A DNA stretch of 60,757 nt from Methylibium sp. (GTDB lineage Bacteria; Pseudomonadota; Gammaproteobacteria; Burkholderiales; Burkholderiaceae_C), in NCBI GenBank assembly GCA_013824165.1, contig PNNH01000028.1, positions 1 to 60,757 of the forward strand. The letters are read 5' to 3'. This document shows, one piece after another, positions 26,549 to 35,662 of the stretch. Both the position numbers and the translations under genes were made by a program. The first letter of the stretch is position 1; each line of letters begins with the position of its first letter. The notes below the pieces were generated by a model. That model saw nothing but the letters and a program-made list of their open reading frames with translations, was not told where the DNA came from and searched no databases.

Positions 26549-27139
26549 TCAGCTGCGCACGAACGCGAGCAACAACTGATAGTCGCCTTGATCGGCCGCA
26601 CGTAGGGCTGCCAGATACCGAGTTCTGACCTCGTTCGCACTAACTAGATTGCCTCCGCCACCCCATGTGAATGCCGGCTGGCCCATGCTGCGCAGCAAGG
26701 CGTCAGCCATCATTCGAGAGTGCCGCCCATTGCCATTGGGAAAAGGGTGAATCCACACCAGCTCGCGATGGAAGCGCGCGGCGATTTCATCGGTTGGAAA
26801 GATGCCGTTCTCGACCCACCAGCGCGTGTTGCCGAATAGCTGCGCGAGTTTCACAGCCACCTGCGTCCAATCGCAGCCGATGTTCTTGTCGGACTTGCGG
26901 AACGTGCCTGCCCACGTCCATGTCTTGCCGAGCATCCTCTTGTGCAGGTCTCTGCAAAATCCCTCGCTTAGAACGTCCGGCGACCGGGTTCGTTTTAGCC
27001 ATCGCACCGCCAGCAGGATGTTCTCCTGTTCCCAGTCATTCAAATCACCTTTGGTCGCCAAGTGGTCCGGGATAAGCCCCGCCATCTCGTCGGGGTCCAG
27101 CGGCGTCTGGCCATCCTGCTCATCGAGCTCTAACGCCAT
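26549..27139 (-). CDS. Fic/DOC-family protein (mobile mystery protein B)
   Basis: A 196-residue Fic-domain protein. Residues 131-139 read HPFPNGNGR, the complete catalytic Fic motif with His131, so it could AMPylate (or otherwise modify) a target. It matches the family called mobile mystery protein B, always found next to a helix-turn-helix partner, here the upstream gene, overlapping by 10 bases. The arrangement resembles a toxin-antitoxin unit, although toxicity of the family is not something the sequence shows. It lies in a lower-GC accessory segment next to an IS21 fragment. Confidence 0.9.
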   Translation of the reverse strand: MALELDEQDGQTPLDPDEMAGLIPDHLATKGDLNDWEQENILLAVRWLKRTRSPDVLSEGFCRDLHKRMLGKTWTWAGTFRKSDKNIGCDWTQVAVKLAQLFGNTRWWVENGIFPTDEIAARFHRELVWIHPFPNGNGRHSRMMADALLRSMGQPAFTWGGGGNLVSANEVRTRYLAALRAADQGDYQLLLAFVRS

Positions 27140-27591
27140 AGGTCAGACCATCGACCGCGTAGCAACTCATCGGTCCGGCGTTCAACCTGCTTTCGAATGC
27201 GAGCATCGGCTGGGCGCTGATCCTCAAGGCTCATGGTGTGAGCCACGCTGCCGACCTCTTGAATCGCGATTGCTCGAGCGCGCTCAAGTACAACCTCTGT
27301 GAGCGGCCGCCGTGGCACCAATGCGTAGACGAGCTCGCAGTCCAGCCCGTCAGCGAGCTTTCGCAGCTGACCGAGGGAGATGCGCTCCTCCGATTCGGCC
27401 TGTTCTGACTTATGTAAGGTCGGGCCGGATATTCCAAGGCGCATAGCCTGCTGCCGTTCGGTGAGTCCAAGGGACTCGCGCACGAGCTTCAACCATCCGC
27501 GACCCGGCGCCCTCTTTGACACCAGACCAGCGAAATCTGACAAGGACGCCTGCAATTGCTCCAGGCGAAGTTGGTTGAGTTCCGAAGACAT
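27130..27591 (-). CDS. XRE-type helix-turn-helix protein (mobile mystery protein A)
   Basis: A 153-residue protein with an XRE-type helix-turn-helix at about 41-85 (LGLTERQQAMRLGISGPTLH, then ISLGQLRKLADGL) and the conserved tail LVPRRPLTEVV and HTMSLEDQRP that identifies mobile mystery protein A. It is the first gene of the pair with the Fic protein. By analogy it is the regulator and possible antitoxin. An inverted repeat 14 bases upstream of its start is a candidate autoregulatory site. Confidence 0.9.
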   Translation of the reverse strand: MSSELNQLRLEQLQASLSDFAGLVSKRAPGRGWLKLVRESLGLTERQQAMRLGISGPTLHKSEQAESEERISLGQLRKLADGLDCELVYALVPRRPLTEVVLERARAIAIQEVGSVAHTMSLEDQRPADARIRKQVERRTDELLRGRWSDLWR

Positions 27592-27604
27592 TTGCTACCC
27601 TAAA

Positions 27605-27633
27605 GGCTATCAGCACGAGCTGAAATGATAGCC
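27605..27633. promoter_or_regulatory. Inverted repeat upstream of the XRE/Fic pair
   Basis: GGCTATCA (27605-27612) and TGATAGCC (27626-27633) are perfect 8-base arms with 13 bases between. They lie just upstream of the XRE gene's start, where its promoter should be. In 27601-27660 only 24 of 60 bases are G or C. Confidence 0.6.
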
Positions 27634-27638
27634 CAAGA

Positions 27639-27925
27639 TGAAGCAAAACACAAAGTTATGCTTCACTTTAGGGAAGCGGAACTAGGCGAATAGCTTCCCA
27701 AACAGGAAGCAAGAACACGCAGCCCTTGTTTTCACACAGTCTCAGCCTAGAGCTGCCCCTGAGCTCTCGGGGGCTAAGCCGCGAATCAACAGCCAACTCC
27801 GCCATGCGGAGCGCCACTGGCGCATTCAGGCACTGGCACGGGAAGCGGACTCGGACGCATCTTGTTTAAGACATTGAAGGAAGTCAGTCAGCGAATCCCT
27901 CTGAAGTCGCAATCCACTTGAGCAC
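27639..27925. other. Non-coding accessory spacer with several small inverted repeats
   Basis: I find no gene in this stretch. It holds TGAAGC/GCTTCA (27639-27665), GCTTCC/GGAAGC (27693-27710), CTCCGC/GCGGAG (27797-27811) and GCGCC/GGCGC (27811-27823). The GAAGC element recurs in both orientations near the XRE/Fic promoter. The rest is probably decayed accessory DNA. Confidence 0.5.
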
Positions 27926-28006
27926 CTACTTACGACCTAATGCACAGACTACGGCATTAATGTCCAGGAACACGGATTCGCTTGGATCAATGGTCCAGGT
28001 GCTCAT
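27926..28006 (-). pseudogene. Truncated PIN-domain (VapC-like) toxin, first 26 codons
   Basis: An ATG at 28006 opens a frame reading MSTWTIDPSESV then FLDINAVVCALGRK and a TAG. FLDINAVVCAL is the first strand of a PIN domain with its catalytic Asp; the rest of the domain is gone. It starts 17 bases after the HigA-type gene in the same direction, preceded by an AGAGAAG that could act as a ribosome site, so it looks like the broken end of an antitoxin-toxin operon. It cannot be active. Confidence 0.65.
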
Positions 28007-28023
28007 GGCTTCTCTTTGCGCGG

Positions 28024-28329
28024 TCAGGCGACTAGCGCGAGCGGCTGGATCTCTTTAGCGATGACCTTGCCTGCCGCGATTTCGGCCACGCGAAGGTCAT
28101 ACGCGCTCTGCAGGTTCAGCCAGCCTTGAGCCTCGCTGCCGAAATAGCGCTCGAGGCGCAGCGCGGTGTCAGCCGTCACGCCACGCGCGCCCTTGGTGAT
28201 CTCGCTCAGGCGCGAATAAGGCACATGCAGGGCGATGGCCACGGCACGCACGCTGACCCCCATGGGCTTGATGTAGTCCTCCAGCAGCACTTCGCCAGGG
28301 TGGACGGGACGCATACCATTCTTGAACAT
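28024..28329 (-). CDS. HigA-family antitoxin (XRE), without an intact toxin
   Basis: A 101-residue antitoxin of the HigA/VapI group. It starts MFKNGMRPVHPGEVLLEDYI, the typical HigA opening, with the helix-turn-helix at about 25-62 (GVSVRAVAIALHVPYSRLSE, then TADTALRLERYFG). HigB should lie immediately upstream on the same strand, but no HigB frame is present; only a dozen codons ending DVLIEDPH and a stop (28393 upward) could be its tail. Downstream is a truncated PIN gene. It may be a survivor that still represses its promoter, or an orphan antitoxin. Confidence 0.88.
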   Translation of the reverse strand: MFKNGMRPVHPGEVLLEDYIKPMGVSVRAVAIALHVPYSRLSEITKGARGVTADTALRLERYFGSEAQGWLNLQSAYDLRVAEIAAGKVIAKEIQPLALVA

Positions 28330-28736
28330 TTGCACTCCATTGCGGTCCAGGGATTGGTGGGCCGGCTTGATGCCGGACTCTGGATCTGTCAATGCGGATC
28401 CTCGATCAGCACGTCATAAGGGCCACAGGATCACAAGCTTCCCTGATTGGCATGAGAAGCGACTCGAATTCAGAAGGCAATTTTGGACGAGCTTGACGCA
28501 AGCGAAGCCCGGGGCTTACCAGGCGCCCAAAAGCAAAGGCCCAGCGGTGCTGGGCCTTTGATCTTCAAGACGGTAAGGGCGGCGACTCAGACATGACCAG
28601 TTCACTCCCGCAGCACACAACAGAGTGCCCGACCTACACCCGCGCCGTCCGAGGGGACCAGCCCCGTGGGGAGATTAGGCCAGTCGCAGCACTGTGGCGC
28701 GAGTCGCAATTAGCTTGGCGCCCTAAGCTACAGACG
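28330..28736. other. Gap between the accessory segment and gyrB
   Basis: This 407-base stretch holds a possible HigB tail at its left end and the terminator hairpin at 28534-28560. I see no gene, tRNA or structured RNA in the remaining part up to the gyrB stop. Confidence 0.5.
28534..28560 (-). terminator. Perfect 12-base-arm hairpin downstream of gyrB
   Basis: CAAAGGCCCAGC (28534-28545) and GCTGGGCCTTTG (28549-28560) are perfect arms with a 3-base loop. Read on the minus strand the hairpin is followed by CTTTTGG, so it most likely ends gyrB transcription about 180 bases past its stop. It marks the border between core genes and the accessory segment. Confidence 0.75.
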
Positions 28737-31316
<2,580 letters not shown>

Positions 31317-31336
31317 CTACAACTTTCAAACTAGAA

Positions 31337-31355
31337 CCCCCCGCTCGGCGGGGGG
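31337..31355 (-). terminator. GC hairpin between dnaN and gyrB
   Basis: CCCCCCGC (31337-31344) and GCGGGGGG (31348-31355) form perfect 8-base arms with a 3-base loop, in the dnaN-gyrB gap. The minus-strand read-out is followed by TTCTAGTTTG, a poor T-tract, so it may be a partial terminator or an mRNA-stability element between the two genes. Confidence 0.45.
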
Positions 31356-31405
31356 CAGGGGGGTGCCCAGGGAGGGGCACCGCCGATGAGGGTCTGAGGC
31401 TGGCC

Positions 31406-32530
31406 TCAAATCCTCATCGGCATGACGACGTACTTGAAGCCCGTCTGCTCAGGGATGGTGATCAGCGCGCTGGCCGAGCTGTCGTTCAGGTCGATGCTGA
31501 CCATGTCCTGGCTCATGTTCTGCAAGGCATCCATCAGGTAGGTCACGTTGAAACCTGTTTCGATCAGATCGCCACCGTAGTCGATCTCGATTTCTTCCTT
31601 GGCCTCTTCCTGCTCGGCATTGCTGGACGCGATGGACAGCAGGCCCGGCTCGAAGGACAGGCGCACGGCCTTGAACTTCTCGCTGGTCAGGATAGCGGCG
31701 CGTTGCAGGCTGGCCAGCAGCGGCGCGCGGCCCATCGTCACGCGGAACTTGTGGTTCTTGGGGATCACGCGGTTGTAGTCGGGGAACTTGCCTTCGACCA
31801 GCTTGGTGACGAACTCCATGCCCGAGAAAGTGAACTTGGCCTGATTGCCGGCGAAGCGCATCTCGATGGGCTGATCGTCCGAGCCATCCTTGCCGCCGTC
31901 CTTCAGCAGGCGCATCAGCTCCAGCACGGTCTTGCGCGGCAGGATGACTTCCTGCTTGGGGATGTCGGTTTCCAGCGTGGCCTGGGCCAGCGCAAGGCGG
32001 TGGCCGTCGGTGGCCACCAGGGTCAGGTTCTTGCCTTCAGCGACGAACAGGATGCCGTTGAGGTAGTAGCGGATGTCGTGCACCGCCATCGAGAAGTGCA
32101 CCTGGTTGATCAGGGCCTTCAGCGTCTTCTGCGGCACGCTGAAGGCGGGGCCGAAGTCGGCCGCTTCCTGCACCAGCGGGAAGTCATCGGCCGGCAGGGT
32201 CTGCAGCGTGAAGCGGCTCTTGCCGCCCTGCAGCGTCATCTTGCTGCCGTTGGCCGTCAGGCTGACGGTCTGGTCCGAGGGCATCGAGCGCAGGATGTCG
32301 ATCAGCTTGCGGGCGCCCACCGTGGTGGAGAAGTTGCCGGCGTCGCCATCGAACTCGGCGGTGGTGCGCACCTGGATTTCGAGGTCGCTGGTGGTCAGCT
32401 CGACCTGCGAGCCTTGCTTGCGAATCAGCACATTGGCCAGGATGGGCAGGGTGTGGCGGCGCTCCACGATGCCGGACACGGCCTGCAGCGCGGCGAGCAC
32501 TTTGTCCTGGGTGGCTTTCAACACAATCAT
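31406..32530 (-). CDS. dnaN: DNA polymerase III beta subunit (sliding clamp)
   Basis: Ring-shaped processivity clamp of the replicase. The 374-residue protein starts MIVLKATQDKVLAALQAVSG and has three clamp domains, with the typical RHTLPILANVLI, FPDYNRVIP and C-terminal YVVMPMRI end. Length and termini are standard. It follows dnaA on the minus strand with a 232-base gap. Confidence 0.98.
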   Translation of the reverse strand: MIVLKATQDKVLAALQAVSGIVERRHTLPILANVLIRKQGSQVELTTSDLEIQVRTTAEFDGDAGNFSTTVGARKLIDILRSMPSDQTVSLTANGSKMTLQGGKSRFTLQTLPADDFPLVQEAADFGPAFSVPQKTLKALINQVHFSMAVHDIRYYLNGILFVAEGKNLTLVATDGHRLALAQATLETDIPKQEVILPRKTVLELMRLLKDGGKDGSDDQPIEMRFAGNQAKFTFSGMEFVTKLVEGKFPDYNRVIPKNHKFRVTMGRAPLLASLQRAAILTSEKFKAVRLSFEPGLLSIASSNAEQEEAKEEIEIDYGGDLIETGFNVTYLMDALQNMSQDMVSIDLNDSSASALITIPEQTGFKYVVMPMRI

Positions 32531-32732
32531 GTCAACCTCTCTCCACTTGTTCTGAGGGCGTTATGCGCCTCGCTTGCAGCCCCGCCCGATCAGGAATGAC
32601 GCGCGCGCGAGAAACAGAGCGCATTTTCACCCAGGAATGGGGTAATTCCCGGGGGTGGAAACCATGTCTTTGCACCAGCAGCACACCACTGGAGCGCTGC
32701 GCATGTCTCGCATGCACAGCCCTTCCGCAGCC

Positions 32733-32755
32733 ACGGGCCCCTTCCGGGCCCCGTG
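32733..32755 (-). terminator. Strong GC hairpin just after dnaA
   Basis: ACGGGCCC and GGGCCCCGT pair across a 5-base loop with one bulged C, starting 8 bases after the dnaA stop on the minus strand. There is no T-tract. It could attenuate read-through from dnaA to dnaN. Confidence 0.4.
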
Positions 32756-32762
32756 CGCGGCG

Positions 32763-34247
32763 TCAGCCCTTCAGCGTCTGCTCCAGCACGTGCAGCTGCT
32801 GGTTCAGCTCGGTGTTCTTCTGGCGCTCGCCGCCAATCTTGCGCACCGCATGCAGCACGGTAGTGTGGTCGCGCCCGCCAAACAGCTCGCCGATCTCGGG
32901 CAGGCTCTTCTGCGTCAGCTCCTTGGCCAGGTACATCGCGATCTGGCGCGGCCGTGCAATGCTGGCCGGGCGCTTCTTGCTGTACATGTCGGCGACCTTG
33001 ATCTTGTAGAAATCGGCCACCGTCTTCTGGATGTTCTCCACCGAGATCTGGCGGTTCTGGATCGACAAGAGGTCTTTCAGGGCCTCGCGTGCCAGCTGGA
33101 TGTTGATTTCCTTGTGCGAGAAGCGGCTGTAGGCCAGCACCTTGCGCAGCGCGCCTTCGAGCTCGCGCACATTGGCGCGCACGTTCTTGGCGATGAAGAA
33201 GGCCACGTCCTCGGGCATAGGCGTGGCTTCAGCCTCCGCCTTCTTGATCAGGATGGCCACCCGCATTTCCAGCTCGGGGGGCTCGATCGCCACCGTCAGG
33301 CCGGCGTCGAAGCGGCTGGTCAGGCGCTCGTCGATGTCCACCAGGCCCTTCGGATAGGTATCCGAGGTCATGATGATGTGAGCGCGTTTGGCCAGCAGGG
33401 CCTCGAAGGCGTTGAAGAACTCCTCCTGCGTGCGGTCCTTGCCGGCGAAGAACTGCACATCGTCGATCAGCAGCAGGTCCAGCGAGTGGTACTTGGCCTT
33501 CAATTCATCGAAGGTCTTGCGCTGGTAGTTCTTGACCACATCTGAGATGAACTGCTCGGCGTGCAGGTACAGCACGCGCGCATCAGGCTTGTCTTTCAGC
33601 AAGGCATTGCCCACCGCGTGGATCAGGTGGGTCTTGCCCAGGCCGACGCCGCCATAGATGAACAGCGGGTTGTACATCTGGCCCGGCGCACCGGCCACAT
33701 GCAAGGCCGCGGTGCGCGCCATCTGGTTGGCACGGCCCGGCACCAGCGTGTCGAAGGTCAGGGCCGGGTTGATGCGGTGGCGCGATGCGCTGGGCGGCGG
33801 CCCCAGCGCAGCCGGGCCGGACGGCTGAGGCGAGGTCACTGCCGGCTTTTCGCTGCCAGCAACAGCCACAGGCGGCGATACCGGACGCAGACCGTTGTGC
33901 AAAACCTGGCCGACGGCAATCGGCTGGTTGGACGGCAAGGCAGGCACGCGGCCCACAGCCTCTCGCTGTGCCAGCGCCAGTTCCAGCCTGGCCGGGCGGC
34001 CCGCCAGTTCGCTGAGGATGGACTCGATGCGGCCGGCATACTGGTTGCGGATCCAGTCGAGCTTGAAGCGATTGGGCACGCGCAGCGACACCACCAGCCC
34101 GTGCTCGCCGCCCTGACCTGCGGCCTCCGCCACGTCTGCCGGCGGCAGCGGACGGATCCAGGTATTGAATTGTTGTTCGGGGATTTCAGCTGCCAGCCGC
34201 TCACAGCCGCGCTGCCATAGTTCCGCCCCAGACATCTCTGCGCTCAT
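32763..34247 (-). CDS. dnaA: Chromosomal replication initiator DnaA
   Basis: AAA+ initiator that binds DnaA boxes and opens the origin. With the ATG at 34247 it has 494 residues: domain I ([19 protein letters not shown]), a Pro/Ala linker, domain III with Walker [10 protein letters not shown] and Walker [11 protein letters not shown], and the domain IV helix-turn-helix [15 protein letters not shown]. An in-frame ATG 13 codons upstream would start inside the -10/DnaA-box region and is disfavoured. TGTGGAAAA, a variant DnaA box, abuts the start codon, and a consensus box overlaps the promoter, so autoregulation is likely. Confidence 0.97.
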   Translation of the reverse strand: MSAEMSGAELWQRGCERLAAEIPEQQFNTWIRPLPPADVAEAAGQGGEHGLVVSLRVPNRFKLDWIRNQYAGRIESILSELAGRPARLELALAQREAVGRVPALPSNQPIAVGQVLHNGLRPVSPPVAVAGSEKPAVTSPQPSGPAALGPPPSASRHRINPALTFDTLVPGRANQMARTAALHVAGAPGQMYNPLFIYGGVGLGKTHLIHAVGNALLKDKPDARVLYLHAEQFISDVVKNYQRKTFDELKAKYHSLDLLLIDDVQFFAGKDRTQEEFFNAFEALLAKRAHIIMTSDTYPKGLVDIDERLTSRFDAGLTVAIEPPELEMRVAILIKKAEAEATPMPEDVAFFIAKNVRANVRELEGALRKVLAYSRFSHKEINIQLAREALKDLLSIQNRQISVENIQKTVADFYKIKVADMYSKKRPASIARPRQIAMYLAKELTQKSLPEIGELFGGRDHTTVLHAVRKIGGERQKNTELNQQLHVLEQTLKG

Positions 34248-34306
34248 TGTGGAAAACTTGTTCTTGAGCGGCCAAATTGTACCCATCGGCGGCCGCGAAA
34301 GAGCAG

Positions 34307-34335
34307 GTTATCCACAGATTTTTCTGCGGGGTCAA
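34307..34335 (-). promoter_or_regulatory. Predicted dnaA promoter
   Basis: On the minus strand TTGACC (34335-34330) and GATAAC (34312-34307) are separated by 17 bases. The -10 overlaps the consensus DnaA box, which implies repression by DnaA itself. Confidence 0.65.
34308..34316 (+). promoter_or_regulatory. Consensus DnaA box
   Basis: TTATCCACA at 34308-34316 is an exact match to the strong DnaA-binding 9-mer. It lies 61 bases upstream of the dnaA start codon and over its predicted -10. Confidence 0.85.
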
Positions 34336-34376
34336 GCCCCGGGAATCCCCAGTTTCTGATTCCCCGGGTTTGACCC
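34329..34376. repeat. 19-base inverted repeat between dnaA and rpmH promoters
   Basis: Arms 34329-34347 and 34358-34376 match at 17 of 19 positions with a 10-base centre. Each arm's outer end carries the TTGACC -35 hexamer of one of the two divergent promoters, so the promoters are mirror images. Confidence 0.85.
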
Positions 34377-34398
34377 GAGTGCAGATCTTTGGTGTAAT
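34370..34398 (+). promoter_or_regulatory. Predicted rpmH promoter
   Basis: TTGACC (34370-34375) and TGTAAT (34393-34398) with a 17-base spacer, on the plus strand. It should drive rpmH-rnpA-yidD-yidC after a leader of about 245 bases. Confidence 0.7.
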
Positions 34399-34651
34399 CG
34401 CGGGTTTTCCGGGCGCTGGACGGCTTGCGCTTGGGCGCATGGGCTTTGCCCATGCCTCCGGGCGAATGCAAGAAAGACTGAAGCGATGTGCCGTGTCAGC
34501 GCGATGCACATCGGTGGCGGTCAGGCACGGCTCGACTTAGGTTGGGCGGTGCCGGCGGCCAAACAGGGTCCGCACCTGACCGATGTGCCCACATTTGCCA
34601 AGACGCCTTCCAGGGCGCTCGCGGCGCACTTTGCTCTAGAAGAGGTTCAGC

Positions 34652-34786
34652 ATGAAGCGTACTTACCAAGCATCCAAGACCCGTCGCGCCCGTACCCACG
34701 GCTTCCTGGTCCGTATGAAGACCCGTGGCGGCCGCGCCGTGATCGCTGCGCGCCGCGCCAAGGGCCGCAAGCGTCTGGCTGTCTAA
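34652..34786 (+). CDS. rpmH: 50S ribosomal protein L34
   Basis: The 44-residue L34 is missed by length cut-offs but unmistakable: [20 protein letters not shown] at the N-terminus and the closing [12 protein letters not shown]. It is a basic protein of the large ribosomal subunit. It heads the rpmH-rnpA-yidD-yidC cluster; the rnpA start lies 15 bases after its stop. Confidence 0.98.
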   Translation: MKRTYQASKTRRARTHGFLVRMKTRGGRAVIAARRAKGRKRLAV

Positions 34787-34801
34787 GCCGGATCGCGAGA
34801 C

Positions 34802-35326
34802 ATGATCGGCCGCATCCAGCGATCGGCCGACTTTGAGCGCGTGCTGGGTAGCCCCAGCCGCGCCCGCAGCGCCCATTTCGCCGTGCATCACATCACGGCC
34901 AGGCCCAGCGTCCCGGGCAAGAGGTTTTCCACAGCCTCGGCACAGTTATCAACAACTGATGCACCGGCAGTCCACAGCCCTGTGGACGGATCGCCTGCGG
35001 CCGCAGCGCAAAACGCACAGCCTGAGCCGTCGGTCGCCCTCGTGCCCGACCGCATGTGGCTGGGCTGCGTCGTGCCCAAGCGCAATGCCAAGCGTTCGGT
35101 GACCCGTTCGCTGATGAAACGCCAGATCCGCTCGGCCTTCGGCTCGGCGGCTGCCGCTGCATTGCCGCCCGGACTCTGGGTGGTGCGGCTGCGCGCGCCG
35201 TTCGAGCCCAAGCAGTTCCCCAGCGCGGCTTCAGACGCCTTGAATGCGGCCGTGCGCGCTGAGTTGGCAGAGCTGGTGGCCAAGCTGCTGCGGCGCACGG
35301 CACCGGCAACGTCCGGCGCCGCCTGA
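34802..35326 (+). CDS. rnpA: Ribonuclease P protein component with a long internal insert
   Basis: Protein subunit of RNase P, which matures tRNA 5' ends. The conserved parts are the N-terminal helix (RIQRSADFERVLG) and the RNR-motif region, here VVPKRNAKRSVTRSLMKRQI. The protein has 174 residues rather than the usual 110-130 because of a Ser/Ala/Pro-rich insert at about residues 33-83, which is probably a disordered loop. The DNA of this insert holds several DnaA-box-like 9-mers. It lies in the standard place between rpmH and yidD. Confidence 0.95.
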   Translation: MIGRIQRSADFERVLGSPSRARSAHFAVHHITARPSVPGKRFSTASAQLSTTDAPAVHSPVDGSPAAAAQNAQPEPSVALVPDRMWLGCVVPKRNAKRSVTRSLMKRQIRSAFGSAAAAALPPGLWVVRLRAPFEPKQFPSAASDALNAAVRAELAELVAKLLRRTAPATSGAA

Positions 35327-35338
35327 GCGAGCCGAACC

Positions 35339-35662
35339 ATGGACGCGCCGAAGCCGATCAAACGCACCCTGCCGCAGCGCCTGCTGATGGGGCTGGTGCG
35401 CGGCTATCAGCTACTGCTGAGCCCGTGGATCAATGCCGGCTGCCGCTACTCGCCAACCTGCTCGGCCTATGCCATGCAGGCGCTTGAAAAGCACGGCGCC
35501 TGCGCCGGAACCTATCTGGCTGCAGCGAGAATCCTGCGCTGCAACCCCTTGAGCTGTGGCGGGCATGATCCTGTGCCCGACAATGCGCCCGGCCTGTTCA
35601 CCCGCCTCGGCTGCGGTGGACCGGCGCGACCCCCTACCTCCAATCCTGAAGCTTCCCCATGA
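35339..35662 (+). CDS. yidD: Membrane protein insertion efficiency factor YidD
   Basis: A 107-residue small protein that assists YidC/Sec membrane insertion. It contains the family block RGYQLLLSPWINAGCRYSPT followed by CSAYAMQALEKHG and CNPLSCGGHDPVP, with its conserved cysteines. Its stop overlaps the yidC start by 4 bases. Confidence 0.96.
   Translation: MDAPKPIKRTLPQRLLMGLVRGYQLLLSPWINAGCRYSPTCSAYAMQALEKHGACAGTYLAAARILRCNPLSCGGHDPVPDNAPGLFTRLGCGGPARPPTSNPEASP

Larger units (their letters stand above)
34248..34651. other. dnaA-rpmH intergenic region, candidate part of oriC
   Basis: A 404-base gene-free region between the divergent dnaA and rpmH. It contains one consensus DnaA box, one variant box (TGTGGAAAA, 34248-34256), a 19-base inverted repeat and two divergent promoters. 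I see no A/T-rich 13-mer array and too few boxes for a full classical oriC here, so the origin may extend elsewhere. Confidence 0.55.

Noticed and set aside
27797-27823. Paired hairpins that could be an integron attC site
   Set aside because: The arms are only 5-6 bases, the conserved attC core GTTRRRY is absent and no integrase or cassette structure is present.
28561-28736. A structured RNA in the gap after gyrB
   Set aside because: No tRNA cloverleaf, 4.5S, 6S or tmRNA features; only short G-rich runs.
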